Below are positions 33,449 to 45,015 of a stretch of 64,000 nucleotides of DNA, in pieces. The notes beneath the pieces were generated by a model. The model searched no databases, was not told the DNA's origin, and saw only the letters and a program-made list of their open reading frames with translations. The position numbers were made by a program, and so were the translations under genes. The stretch comes from Trachythela sp. YZ-2020. Lineage: Eukaryota > Cnidaria > Anthozoa > Malacalcyonacea > Clavulariidae. The stretch covers positions 12,519,001 through 12,583,000 of the forward strand of contig JADLSH010000393.1 of the NCBI GenBank assembly GCA_016169945.1, given 5' to 3'. How positions within the stretch are numbered: the first letter of the stretch is position 1; every line of letters begins with the position of its first letter.

Positions 33449-36400
33449 ATGACTAACTATATTACACCCGAGGAAATTGTTGGCGGTGTCGAAAGCCTGT
33501 CTACCATTAAATATACAGATTATCTTAATGGCAGGGATTCAAGACTTGAATCCCTACCCCATTTAGATATCTTATCAACTTTTGATCGCACTCCATACCT
33601 TTCTGATGTAGATATTGATTCACAATTAACAATTCATACTAACTTTGATTACTATTCTACTCGGGAATTTCGAACTTGTTTAGAAATTCAGAATTTAAAA
33701 TGATCAATTCAATTTCATTCATGCATGGCAATATAAGAAGTCTAACAGCTAATTATGATAAACTTTCCGTTATGCTTGACGAGCTACAATTTCCATTCTC
33801 AATAATAGGATTGTCCGAAACTAAAATAAAGACTGACAAGGATTGTTTAGTTAACGTTGATTTACCAGGATATAACCTTGTATCACAACCTACTCCTACA
33901 AATGCTGGTGATGTGGGTTTTTATATAATGGAAACAATAAATTATACTATATTAGAGATGATCTAGGCGTATCAGTAGATGAATTTCAAGGCTTGTGGGT
34001 TGATATTGAAACATCAAATCAAAAATTAACTTGCGGTGTTTTGCATAGGCATCCTAGAGTCAATTTAGAAGAATTCACAAACTATCTATATTCATGTCTC
34101 GACAAAAATCAGCAAGAAAATAAAACTTGTGTCATCTTGGGCGATTTTACCATAAATCTTCTTAACTATTCGACCCATACTCCAACTGAGGATTTTGTAA
34201 ACACTTTGAGCTCTTATTTTTATACTCCATATATTCTTAAACCCACACGAATAACAAATCACACAGCAACACTTATTGACAATATATTTTTAAACTCTAT
34301 TAAGTATCATACTATAAGCGGCAATATACTTTCTGATATATCTGATCATCTTCCTAATTTTCTCATTTTTAATCAGCTAAATGCATTGCCAAAAAATTTC
34401 AAAATTTATAAAAGACATAATTCAAATTTAGATGAGACCGTTTTAATTGATGAAATACAGTCTGTCAATTGGGAAACTATTTTTTCTCGTGACTGTGATG
34501 TTAATATTATTTTCGACAGATTTTATTGTACAATTGCAGATATTATAGACAAGCATGTCCCTGTTAAGAAGTTTAGCAAAAAACAAATTAAATTTTATTC
34601 TAAACCCTGGGTTACAACTGGTATTAAGAATTCTATTAAAATTAAGAATAAGTTATTCAAAAAATACCTAAATAATAAATGCCCTGATCACAGCCATAAT
34701 TATAAATTATACAGAAATAAATTAACCAAATTATTAAGAGTTAGTAAGGAGAAATATTATAATAGTTATTTTATAAAACATAGTAAAAATGTCAAAGCTA
34801 TTTGGAGAGGCATAAAATACTTAATTACACTCAAACCAAAACAGTCAACCGCACCCTCTAAATTGATTAGAAACAGTAGGGAAATTGTAGATGCTCAAGA
34901 AATTGCCAAAACATTTAATGAATATATTTCTAATATAGGTAATCACCTTGCTAGTTTAATTCCTAGGACAAATGTCCCACCATTAAGTTACATGAACCCT
35001 CCACAAACTTCTAGCTTCTTTCTCAGTCCCGTTACAAGATATGAGATAGAACAGGAAATTAGTAAACTAAATCCTACAAAAGCCATCGGGCCTTTGTATA
35101 CCTATTAAATTACTTAAAATACTCAATACACATTTATCAAAACCATTAGAAGTACTTTTTAATCATTCATTTGTAACTGGAGTGGTGCCTGAAAGCTTCA
35201 AGTTAGCACGCGTAATTCCTATATTGAAAAAAGGCTCTCAAACTTGTGTCAACAATTATCGTCCAATCTCGCTGTTATCAATTTTTAATAAACTACTAGA
35301 AAAATTGATGTGTAAAAGGTTAATTAACTATATTGAAAGAAGAGAGATTCTTTATAAGGGACAATTTGGATTCAGGTCAAAGCACTCTACAGTACAAGCA
35401 GTCATATCGATTACCGATAAAATCCAAAGAGCAATTGAGGATGGTTTGTTTTCTTGTGGAATTTTTTTGGATTTAAATAAACTTTTGATACTGTCAATCA
35501 CAAAATTTTAATAACTAAACTTGAGCATTATGGGATAAGGGGAATAACAAAAGATTGGTTTATTTCATACTTAGAAAATCGAAAACAATTTGTATCCATA
35601 GGAAGTTCAGTATCCGACGAGCTTGTTGTTATTTGCGGTGTTCAACAAGGATCTGTACTCGGTCCACTGTTATTTCTTCTGTATATGAACGATTTCAACA
35701 ATAGTTCAAAAGCTTTTGATTTTCGCCTTTTTGCTGACGATTCTAATCTGTTTTGTACAAACAAGAGTATTTTGGACATGGAACAAGTTGTTAATAATAA
35801 TATCGTAAAAATTAATTCCTGGCTCAATTGTAATAAACTTTCCCTTAACATTGATAAGAAAATTACGTCCACAGTAAAAATATTTATTTATCAAGTACAA
35901 ATTAAACAAGAAACTAGTATCAAGTATTTAGGAATCTATATAGACTGTAATCTTAATTGGAAAAGTCATATTCAACATATTTCAAAAAAATCAAGAGAAG
36001 TATTGGTATGTTGTGCAAAATTCGCTATTTTGTTACCTCACATGTAATTACACAACTTTATTAATTCTTAATTTACCCATATTTGACATATGGAATAACG
36101 TTGTGGGGAAACACTTATATTTCAAATCTTAACCCAATAATAACCTTACAAAAAAGAGTAGTTCGAATTATTACCTTTTCTAAATTTGACGATCATTCTA
36201 GTCCTTTATTTAAAAATCTTAATATTTTGAAGCTTGTTGATCTTGTTTTTCTAAACAACGCTTTATTCATGTATGATTATCATAACGGGAACCTTTCTGC
36301 TACTTTTAATAACCTATTCAAACATGTCACATCAGTACATAATCATAATACTAGATTAGCCTCTAGAAATACATATTATATTGATAAAATAAGAACTAAT

Positions 36401-36526
36401 TATGGCAAATTCAGTCTTCGATTTCAGGGTCCTAAAGCATGGAATGATATTGATGATAAATATAAAACTCTTAGCAAGTTATCTTTTAAGAATAAAATTG
36501 CGGAAAATATGATTTGCATTTACTAG
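33449..36526 (+). pseudogene. Non-LTR ORF2: endonuclease-reverse transcriptase, frameshifted
   Basis: An N-terminal leader (33449-33703) precedes the endonuclease: FMHGNIRSLTANYDKL, LSETKIKTD and, after a slip near 33960, VILGDFTINLL, LIDNIFLN and ISDHLPNFLIF. The linker contains NVKAIWRGIKYLI and AKTFNEYISNIGNHLA. The RT reads SKLNPTKAIGP (35060), RVIPILKKG, NNYRPISLLSIFNKLLEKL, GQFGFRSKHST, IFLDLNK (35465; related proteins have LDLSKAFDT), CGVQQGSVLGPLLFLLYMND and FADD (35737). The C-terminal block NHNTRLASRN / GPKAWNDIDDKYK closes it. Slips or stops at about 33960, 35107, 35510, 35640, 35870 and 36047 make it inactive. Confidence 0.88.
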
Positions 36527-36607
36527 CGCTGCCACAAGTATTCAAGAATACATTTTTATAATTATACAAAATAATGTAAAACTTATTCTTTCAATTATTT
36601 TATAAAA

Positions 36608-36728
36608 GGTCACCAGACTCGTTTAGTCTGCACTATTTCTGGTGACCTGTGCCATAATATTTACATACATAATCATGTAATGTTATTTTCTTGGTGGTGC
36701 GAAATAAAATTGTTGTTGTTGTTGTTAT
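36608..36728 (+). repeat. 3' end of the non-LTR element: stem-loop and (TTG)n tail
   Basis: AGGTCACCAGA at 36608 pairs with TCTGGTGACCT ending near 36657, with a small inner hairpin AGACTCGTTTAGTCT. The element ends in TTGTTGTTGTTG at 36708-36727. Such 3' structures plus microsatellite tails are the RT recognition ends of this class. Confidence 0.7.
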
Positions 36729-37829
36729 TTGGTGTGTTGATAAACTATTTTATTACTAACTGTAAATCCTCTATTAAACTTTTCCTGTTTAAACTTTTTC
36801 CTGTTTGTCTTTATAATAATTATAACCACTCTCAAATGTGCCTGAAATAAATATGCCCCCATTCAGGGTAAATGAGAATTGGGCTTAATAGACTATTTAC
36901 AGTAGTTAACAATACATTGTAAACTTTACTTGTATATTTGCCATAATTTAAATTGATATTGAATGTTATAAAAAGATTGAATGTTATTTACAAAATAATG
37001 TTATATTAAGTTTATATATAATATGTCAATAAATTGTAATGAATTGTAAATTTGATCAATATAATACATACACTGTAAAATCAATCTTAATTATTTATAA
37101 TAAATTATTTTAAATTACTTACATGCAATGTAAACAATATCAATCTTAAATTATTTTGTAATAAATTATTTTGAATTATACAAAATAAATTTTTTGAAGA
37201 CAATCTAATGGAGTTGTTGTGTAGTTGGTGAGAAATCTGATTGCTCCTGATGGCACCTGTCCTTATTGCAGCATTATATACATGCATCAGATTGTTGTGT
37301 TATGACTGACAATGAATGATGTGTTGTGAACTGATATTGTGACTGCTACTTAATGCATATGAAATGAGCTTATAAAGCTGGAAATAACCCTAATATGTCA
37401 GCTGCTATAAATACAGTACAACCACGATGTATATATAGATATCCTGTAGCACTTGTAGCCTCCACTAGACATTTCAGCAAGAGCTCCTCTGTCAGGGTTG
37501 AGATGCCTGCAGAAGGAATTAATAAATGCTGTTTTCCCAGGGTACTACCCTGGTTTATATGCTAACCCAAAGTACATTTGCAATCACCATAGATCTGCTA
37601 TATGTAACGATTGCAAAAATGCAGGAATTTAACTGCCCAAGATAATATACTGGGCAAAAATCAGTGAAATAGCTCTTTGGGAGTGTCGCGTCATTATTTT
37701 CATTGTACTATTTATGAAGTGGTCATAGTTAAAATAGTGCTATATTAATGTGCTGGCATTGATGGTATAGTAATTTTTTTATATATTGTATGCTAACTAA
37801 AATATTCTTGCAAAGTTGGTGGCTCTAAA
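36729..37829. other. Interior Harbinger and unassigned AT-rich sequence
   Basis: No gene is supported. It lies between the inserted retroelement and the 3' end of the Harbinger transposase and is probably part of that transposon. TAATATTTATAATAAATTATTTT-like repeats occur around 37080-37170. Confidence 0.4.
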
Positions 37830-39211
37830 TTAAAATAATATAGGAGGTTTGGTTCTGGTAGAGACAAGTCAGGGCGTTTCGTAAAATTGCACACACTATA
37901 TACATCTTGCCAACAGATGACAGACCATTCTTTAAATTCTTCTTGAAGTCTACGAACTAATTAATGACATCCCCAAAAGCCATTCCACTGATGTTCGCAC
38001 AGCACTCATAGAGGTGTTGAATTCTTGCATTTGTGGTGTCATCACAGCATGTCTATGTGGTGCTTGCAAATGTACTCGGAGAGGATAAGCAGGATCTCCA
38101 TAAATGCAAAATGGTTGGCCAGTAGTTGAGTATAAATGTTGTTACCGACTATTTAGTAGACCAGACTCTACAAGCATAGCAGCATCATGTCTTTTACCCT
38201 CTGCAAAAATATAAATGGTCAATAATGACAATGTGCAAGTAATCATTATGTGCAAGTCTTTCCATCGTTTCCATCAAATTGCATTAGACTGATCAAAAGG
38301 GCCTTGTGTGGACCAGTTTCTAGTGTTCTCTTTCTGTCTTAATATCTTGGAAATGCCGGAGAGGTTCTGCTCATATGACCAGCATCCTATTCTCATGTGA
38401 ACAGGTTGGAATATTCTGGATTAATACTATAACATGTAAACGATGATTAATGTACTTTTGAGCACAATTGTATGTTTATACCTGTGTGCTGGTTACTGAG
38501 CATATGTATACATAGATATACTGGGTGAAGTGTTAATTCAAAATATAGTTTACCTACCTACAGCCAGTACAGTACCATACAAATTAGCAAATAGTTCATT
38601 TGGTATGGCAACCGATTGAAATTATAGTGCATGGATCCTCTTGTGTCCATTGTAAACTTAATTGTCTTTGGTTTGAATTGGGACGGCATATTGGCAGGAC
38701 AGTGCCATCGATAAATCCAAAAAAAATTCTTAACGCAGCACCTTTCGCGTGGATTACTTCAGCATAGCGCTCAAAATATTCGGCGTTTAAAATGGCATTG
38801 TTCCACTGTGTCATTCTATGGGCATGATTTTCGTGAATAAAATCTGCCACTCTCGTCGTTATCATGCATATTTCTGAAACAGGTCCGCTAGATCTCGGTA
38901 TCAGATCGCTGTATCGACAAGGGTAGCTCAAACTTCTCAATAACATGCACAGTCCCTCGCGAACGCTTTTTTGTTCACACTTAAACACTGGTGGAATTCT
39001 CAAGGCTTCTGCCAGTTGAGGCAAGTCGCTTTTCTCAAACCGAAATTCCGCCTTCAACGTTTGCAGGCTCAAATCTTTCGTAGTTTTCGTAAGGGAAGAC
39101 AGAATTTTTTGACGTGTTGATATCGTATAGAAAAAATACCTCTTCTTCGTCGATTAAACCGTCGTCGTAGCTGTCCAGTAACATAATTTTAGCTTCTCTA
39201 AATGAAGCCAT
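37830..39211 (-). pseudogene. Harbinger (HARBI1-like) DDE transposase remnant
   Basis: Start at 39211, MASFREAKIMLLDSYDDGLI, then DEEEVFFLYDINTSKN. A slip near 39060 leads to LKAEFRFEKSDLPQLAEALR, CMLLRSLSYPCRYSDLIPR and IFFGFIDGTVLPICRP (first catalytic D, about 38705). Another slip precedes YNGHKRIHAL, a stop, and FQSVAIPNELFANLYG (about 38570). After an inserted stretch the protein resumes as EGKRHDAAMLVESGLL (about 38200) and IYGDPAYPLRVHLQA (second D, about 38100), then SAVRTSVEWLLG (final E, about 37990) and FVDFKKNLKNGLSSVGKMY (about 37930). It is recognisable over its whole length but broken by several slips, stops and insertions, so inactive. The convergent Myb partner is at 32046. 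Confidence 0.85.
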
Positions 39212-39630
39212 TTCTACTCTAAATGTTTTTTAGTAAAAACTCTAATTTCTGAATTTCAGCCGCTCATTCGTCATCAAATGAGAGGCTGAAATTCATACTA
39301 CCTTTACGTTCCCGTGGTAAAACAAACACTAAGTCTTGCTTAATGTTTGTTACTTTATTTACTTTATTTTACGACGGGACAAATTTTACCTCGCCCCAGT
39401 TTTTCTCGCCTTTTTTGCCACGTCGCCGTACCAGATTTTAGCTTTGCTTAAGGTCCCTATTGTTACGTTTTTATGCCGGTTTTCCAGGAAATATGCCCCA
39501 TATAAATAAGCCCAAAGGGCGATATTTTCTACTAGGAAATTTGGCCCACTCTTCGGAAATTGGGTCCCATAAAACTGGACAATACTTAGCTTAGAGCTTG
39601 AAGACTCTAAATATTTGACACCCAGCGTAA

Positions 39631-40088
39631 AAGCGCTGTTGCACTATGCAAGTTGTCTCGCAATTTGTCTCGCAATGTTGGGAAAAACGATTTCAGCATT
39701 GCATTGCAAGCTATGTTACACTGATCGATATATTTCATGCAACTTGCAATGATCATGGTTAAAAATAGAATGAAGACGAGTTCTACCGTTTGGCGCCAAA
39801 TTGTCAGCCAAGAGCCAATAGGAAGCCATTCAGTGAGTAAATATTGCGAGACAAGTTGCACGAAGGTATTTTACACTGTGAAATGCTTAAGAAATCCGTT
39901 GCAGCATTGCCGCAATCGTTGCGAAAAGTAGAACGTGATTCTACTTTGTGCAACGCTTCTTGCAACAAAAATGTTGCGGGACACCATGATTGCGAGGCAT
40001 GTTACACCTTACAGTTCCGCGTGTAACTTGTGTCGCAGAAAAATTGGGAGACAAGTTGCAAGAGAAGTTGCATAGTGTAACAGCGCCT
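39631..40088. mobile_element. 458-bp Harbinger-like MITE with TAA target duplication
   Basis: The ends ARGCGCTGTTRCACTATGCA are inverted at both termini and flanked by TAA (39628-39630, 40089-40091). Subterminal repeats of CAAGTTGTCTCGCAA in both orientations fill the element. Non-coding. Confidence 0.82.
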
Positions 40089-40091
40089 TAA

Positions 40092-41205
40092 TGATCCATG
40101 TAAGCCATTATCTCACGCAATGGCATGGTTTGCGTTTGACATAAGGGGCGAGCGGAAATCACTCTAAAACTAGAATACATTAATGCAAGCCCCTCGCCCC
40201 TCTGACCAACTTAGTATAACTCGGGAGTTTCAAACTTTTCACTACAGTCCCAATATGGTCATTAGCTGAGAAAATGTGAATTAAGATCCTTCTTTTTTTA
40301 TTGTGATGACCTAATACCAAAGGTCATCAACCAACCAGCATGACATATATACAAGTGTCAGGGCTTTCAAAGCAGTAGGGGGACCGCCGATGTCCGGAAT
40401 CTAAACTTTCGCGGTGACCCAAACGTGAAGGCGTGGGGCAAAATTAGTCAATGAGGCCTTTCTGATATTCACCCTTCTCTCATGTTGGAGATTATTTTAT
40501 GTCTCCCACCCTTCTCTTAACCTACCTACCTTCCCCCCAGCTCTCCCACTTCTTATTTCACCACTAGCAAAACAAAAGCCATGGCTCATGCCACATTGGA
40601 ATTTTTACCAATATCCTAGCAAAATGCCTTGGTGACCCTTAATCATCAAGACGGAGGCTGGTCGGAAGATGAGACTACAGTGCTGTAAATGGTGAGGCAT
40701 AGGTGCGGAACACAGTGATGAACTTCAAATCAGCACTAGTCGTTATGGCAGGAAGCAAATGAAGCTAAATCTATCTATCATGTATGTGCCACCAAAGATG
40801 GTCATTGAATAATAGACATCACTGTGTATAATGATAACTAACAGTACCAATTGAGTGGATGCGAGGACGACAATATGCTGCACTTGTAGTGTTACTGTTG
40901 TTACTGGTAGTGTTACAATTTATTGCTTGCTGCTGTTGGTTGGCTGCAAATCCTTTAGAGTTAAGGTACTAGCTATATTAAGTTGTACACTTGGATAGAT
41001 AGATAATTAACAATTCAAGTATGTATCAGCTTCTTATATATCATTTGCATAGTATAATCAGTTGCTCTATCCAGCTTCGCCACTAACTATACTAGCTAAA
41101 AAACTAGCACTATTTTAAATGTGTGTGATAAAAATATTAATACACCACTGTTTTAATATTGACAAATATATAAGTAAATACCAAAAAACTCATAATATAG
41201 CTTAC
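40092..41205. other. Intron 3 of the LRRC74-like gene, distal part
   Basis: No coding or repeat structure beyond simple sequence was recognised. Confidence 0.4.
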
Positions 41206-41688
41206 CTGATTTACCGAATACACAAGAGATATCGAAATGTGGTTTGCACTTTAAGAATTTACTCACTAAGGTCTGCGTTGATTGCTCTATTACCACACCA
41301 TCCATATCAAGTAGTTCAATTCCTGTTTCTACATTACTGTTTATAGCAGTCAAGAGCGCATGCGCTCCATCTCCACCTATCTGGTTCTTGCCAATTCTCA
41401 AGATCTTCAAAGATGTGTTGACTTTCAGAGTGTCTGCCAAAGCAAGACACCCTTCCCTAGTGATTCTATTGTTTGATAGATCAAGTTCTTGAAGTGTGTT
41501 GTTTTCAAGCAACGCTTTTGCTACTGCACATGCGCCGTCATCACCAAAGCCATTCCAAGCCAGTAGAAGTGCGCGTAAGCTGTAATTATTCTCCAGTCCC
41601 TTTGCTATAGCAATAGCACCACGACCTCTCAAATGATTCCAGCCAAGATCCAGTGTTTTTAAACCAGTATTGAGATCAATAGCATTAC
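41206..41688 (-). CDS. LRRC74-like exon 3: central and C-terminal leucine-rich repeats
   Basis: The exon follows an acceptor (TTATAATAG, 41689-41697) and ends at a GTAAGC donor (41200-41205). It has 161 codons in phase 1. It holds RI-type leucine-rich repeats: LKTLDLGWNHLRGRGAIAIA, LRALLLAWNGFGDDGACAVA, LQELDLSNNRITREGCLALA and LKILRIGKNQIGGDGAHALL. The repeat array ends with ELLDMDGVVIEQSTQTLVS and a cap FDISCVFGKSG. The repeats form an LxxLxLxxNx(L/I) pattern with about 28-residue spacing, which gives a horseshoe protein-binding surface. It joins in frame to exons 2 and 4. Confidence 0.88.
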
Positions 41689-43139
41689 CTATTATAACAT
41701 GAACGCAATTTAGCAACGGTGATGAGAAATTTACATAAAGTTATATTGAGCGTGTACTCCAATACACTGTACGCATTCGAGTTAAACTGTGGTAACCCTT
41801 TAAGGACTAAAATGAGAAAAGTTTGGAAAATGTCCCTTTTTTCGGCAACTTGATAGTGTAGCGCAGTGTTAAGAGCGGTGTATGGAATTGCAATGCCACG
41901 GATTCAATTCCCATATGGGGGCCTATATATAGTTTCCACGCAATCGTATGACACACATGACCGCCCAAATCTGATTCTTTTAATAGAGGTATCACCCTCG
42001 GATTTGTTTTCTACAGTAAAGTGTAGCACTGATCCAGACCCACTATCAGTACGCTTGTAATAAAAATTAATTCCCAGCATAATGCACGTAAAATAGCCAT
42101 AACAAAAATCATTTTTAACTCAAGACATCTTCAGAGAAACTGAATTAAAATATGAAATTTCAAAGGTATATGAATAAATTACGACTATTAACAAGATATT
42201 AGATTACAAGTGTATTAAGGAAGAGGGGGGAGGGTATAAAGGGTGGAAAATGGGGGTGACTATGGTAAAAGAAGAAGGGCAGAGCTGCCTTGTTTGTTCA
42301 AGGAATTTTTGAATTTGGAGAAGCTAGACTTTCGCGGATGAGAAGGTTGTCAGAGGGAAAGTAGGATGAAAGAATCTTGAAGTCATCAAGGGACACAATG
42401 TGGCCAGTACGTATTATTAAGGTGTCCAAGAATGCTGCAAGTCAATTTAGGAGTGCTACTCTTTTTACCTCTCAGAGGACCAACTACAACGCGGAAGAGC
42501 ATCGACACTTAAAAGAATATACTACACAAATTTTTTTTAAATAATAGATTAATTTTTAATATTGCAATAGAAAATCGAAATTCTCACACGAAATTATCGT
42601 TCTCTCACTGGTAAATTATATGGCAGTCATCGTTGGCCGAGCACTCGCTCCAATTCTTTTGCACCCCTGCAAAATGACGAAATATACCTTGAGAGGACCT
42701 ATTGTTGTATATTAAGCTAATTAAAAACCTCGCTCTGGCATTTAAAGATGCATATCCAGCCATAGGAGATTTGAGATTCATATCTCATGTAAAGACTGTT
42801 ACATGTCAGGTCACATGCATCTTCAACGGCTTTTATGCCCTATTTAGTCTTCCATTTATCATTCAGTTTAACTAAATTGCGTATAACATATCCTAATAAT
42901 CATATAATTATGCTCCAAGAAAAGTTGCAATGTAAGTGTTTAAAACTAAATTTAATACAATTTTATGGTTGCAAAGTGTTGCTATATATAGATCAGTGGT
43001 GAATCTTATTCATATTGCTCCTGGCGATATGACTGGTCTTTATACTGTGTGCGCCGTGTGACTTTCAGCAAGGTTGTCGTATATTTTATGAGATGGTGTG
43101 TCCAGATTTCGGTCAAGCAGCAAACAAAATATAGCTTAC
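41689..43139 (-). other. Intron 2 of the LRRC74-like gene
   Basis: It contains a tRNA-like SINE fragment at about 41850-41925. The remainder is AT-rich with no other recognised feature. Confidence 0.5.
41850..41925 (+). repeat. tRNA-like SINE fragment
   Basis: An A-box-like TAGCGCAGTGTTAAGAGC is followed at tRNA distance by a B-box-like GGATTCAATTCCC. Arms do not pair well; probably a SINE remnant. Confidence 0.45.
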
Positions 43140-43571
43140 CTAAAGATAGCCCAGCTTCTTCAGAGAACTTATTACGACTCAAATCAAGATGACGTAATTC
43201 ACAGTTTCGCTTCAATGCTTCTGCTAAAACGTTGGCGTCTTTATCCTTGAGGAGGTTTTCTGCTAAGTTCATACTTATTAAGCTGTTGTTTTGTTTTAAT
43301 ACTCGAGCGATATTATGAGCTCCAACACTTCCCATTTCGTTTTCACTAATGTCTATCTTGGTGATATTTAAGTTCTCCAGCAGCAATTTTGCTACGTACA
43401 CACTTCCTTCTGATTGCATAGCGTTATCACAGAGAAGTAATTCCGTGATATAGTTGTTTTGTATCAGTGCTCTTGCAACTGCCTGCATTCCTTTTGGTCC
43501 AAGGCTGTTGTGTTTTAAGTCGCACGACGCATTTTTAAGATTTGAGAGAAAATTCGATACCGGTACAATTC
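43140..43571 (-). CDS. LRRC74-like exon 2: N-terminal leucine-rich repeats
   Basis: 144 codons between an acceptor AAATTTATAG (43572-43581) and a GTAAGC donor (43134-43139), phase 1 at both sides. It opens with IVPVSNFLSNLKN, a landmark of LRRC74 proteins, then repeats SCDLKHNSLGPKGMQAVARA, ITELLLCDNAMQSEGSVYVA, ITKIDISENEMGSVGAHNIA, LISMNLAENLLKDKDANVLA and LRHLDLSRNKFSEEAGLSLG. No stop and no frameshift; codon-level conservation of Leu/Asn positions suggests purifying selection. Confidence 0.9.
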
Positions 43572-44136
43572 CTATAAATTTAGTAGGTAAAGTAATAAAT
43601 ATATTTTCATAGAAATACGTACCGTGCAAAAATTATTAATGACTGCATGTAGTCAAATTGGACCAATTCGAACCAATTTGACTGTACCAAGTTATTTAAA
43701 TCTATTTACCAACGTAGGGCTTTTAACTCAACTAGAGCTGCATTACAAAGTGGGTAAATTGTATAAATGCAAATTTATTATCAACAGAAAAATATTTCGT
43801 CGTAAATAGAAGTTAGGACTACTTTTTGAGTACATTACGTCCTAGATATTTCAAATTTTTGCATAAATAGCCCAAGTTTAAGAGCACAAATAAAACAGAT
43901 TATGTCATAAACTTATCTTGAGAAAATGTTTCATTTTTTGTCTTCTTAAAATCAGCTATGGAGATCCGTTGCTTTTTCTAACTTTCCCTAAATTTGGGTC
44001 TGACGAATATATTTATAATTCGTTTGACATCCGTACGCGTTGTACGAATTCGTGTGAGACTTCTGTAGTTTTCTACGTAAACTTTTAAGAAGATTCTTAC
44101 TTAATAAGTTAAGAAATACTTAGATAAACGACTTAC

Positions 44137-44311
44137 CCAATTCATCACATTTCTTTAAATATCGTGTTTTTCCAGATGGATCAAATTCCTCTGTACATTC
44201 ATCTTCAATTTCTATATCAGTTTCGTACTCACTCCCCTGCTCGTTTTCCTCAGTAATGACGTCACTTCCTTCGCTATCGCTCAGGTTATTATTTTGATCT
44301 GTAGCAGACAT
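44137..44311 (-). CDS. LRRC74-like exon 1: acidic N-terminus
   Basis: The start chosen is the ATG at 44309-44311 (context GCCATGT); an in-frame ATG lies 24 nt upstream. The encoded stretch is acidic (SDSEGSDVITEENEQGSE, then DIEIEDECTEEF). It ends TRYLKKCDELG, which continues in exon 2 after a canonical GTAAGT donor at 44131-44136. The acidic leader followed by YLKKC is typical for the family. Confidence 0.82.
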
Positions 44312-44730
44312 GGCCGTAAATCGCCCGTTCAGCACATGTCCTTAATTTTAATAACATTATGTTCAGTTAGGTGGTAAAACAGCATTGTATAATACGAACG
44401 CACTATATACATATTTAGACCTTACCTGCAGCTCTGCGATTCTAGAGTATGACTGATGCCAGTGTATAGTATAGTATATATTAGGGTAGTATTATAGAAT
44501 TTTGGACATTTCGCTCAATAGAACAGAAGGATTTTTTAGATGGAACCGTCTACTCCCAGCGAGGTCTAAATGTAAAGTTTTCGCTCAAAATTTCCATAAC
44601 ATCCTAGCTGTTATATCGAGCGAGCTGCCGCGCCCCGCATGTCATGCGAAACAAATTTGTAGCGACTATAAATGAATTTAACCTAAGTTTGTTGATTAGA
44701 CACTATATATATATTTGTTGATTAGACACT
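44312..44730. promoter_or_regulatory. Upstream region of the LRRC74-like gene
   Basis: Likely promoter and 5' UTR by position only. No specific motif is asserted. Confidence 0.35.
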
Positions 44731-44737
44731 GCAATAC

Positions 44738-45006
44738 CTCTCTCCTTCGCAGAGGCTTGGATGAAAAAAATTATAAGGATAGGCTAATATTGGATAATAA
44801 ATAAAAGAATGCGCTAGATGGTAATAAACAAAACGCGCTAAATGGTAATATAATGAGGAAACCGCTGAAAATCGGAGCGCGGGCGGAGGAAGGAAATCGA
44901 TAGCGCGTTTTGTTTATTACCATCTAGCGCATTCTTTTATTTATGATCCAATATTAGCGTATCCTTTTATAATTTTTTTTTATCCAAGCCTCTGCGAAGG
45001 AGAGAG
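44738..45006. mobile_element. 269-bp palindromic MITE, MULE-like ends
   Basis: The ends are CTCTCTCCTTCGCAGAGGC and its inverse, GCCTCTGCGAAGGAGAGAG. Inverted homology extends about 100 bp inward (CATAAATAAAAGAATGCGCT). The flanks GCAATAC (44731-44737 and 45009-45015) are a likely target duplication offset by two bases. The end sequence resembles that of the 3.5-kb element at 57200-60720, so they may be one family. Confidence 0.8.
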
Positions 45007-45015
45007 CCGCAATAC

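Larger units (their letters stand above)
32800..36728 (+). mobile_element. Non-LTR retrotransposon inserted in the Harbinger element
   Basis: Nearly full-length CR1/L2-like element, 5'-truncated within ORF1. Order: ORF1 C-terminus (about 32830-33061), ORF2 (33449-36526), and a 3' end with a hairpin and (TTG)n tail to about 36728. It interrupts the Harbinger element, separating Myb and transposase. Confidence 0.8.
29735..44311 (-). other. LRRC74-like gene span (four exons, three introns)
   Basis: A host gene for a leucine-rich-repeat protein of the ribonuclease-inhibitor type. It is most like LRRC74A/B by the N-terminal TRYLKKCDELG-IVPVSNFL block, the repeat order, and the late block DGAHALLTAI-ELLDMDGVVI. 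Exons at 44137-44311, 43140-43571, 41206-41688 and 29735-30048 all join in phase 1. They total 1404 nt (467 residues plus stop) with no internal stop. Introns are about 0.6, 1.5 and 11.2 kb; the last is filled with transposons. The spliced structure is a prediction. Confidence 0.82.
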
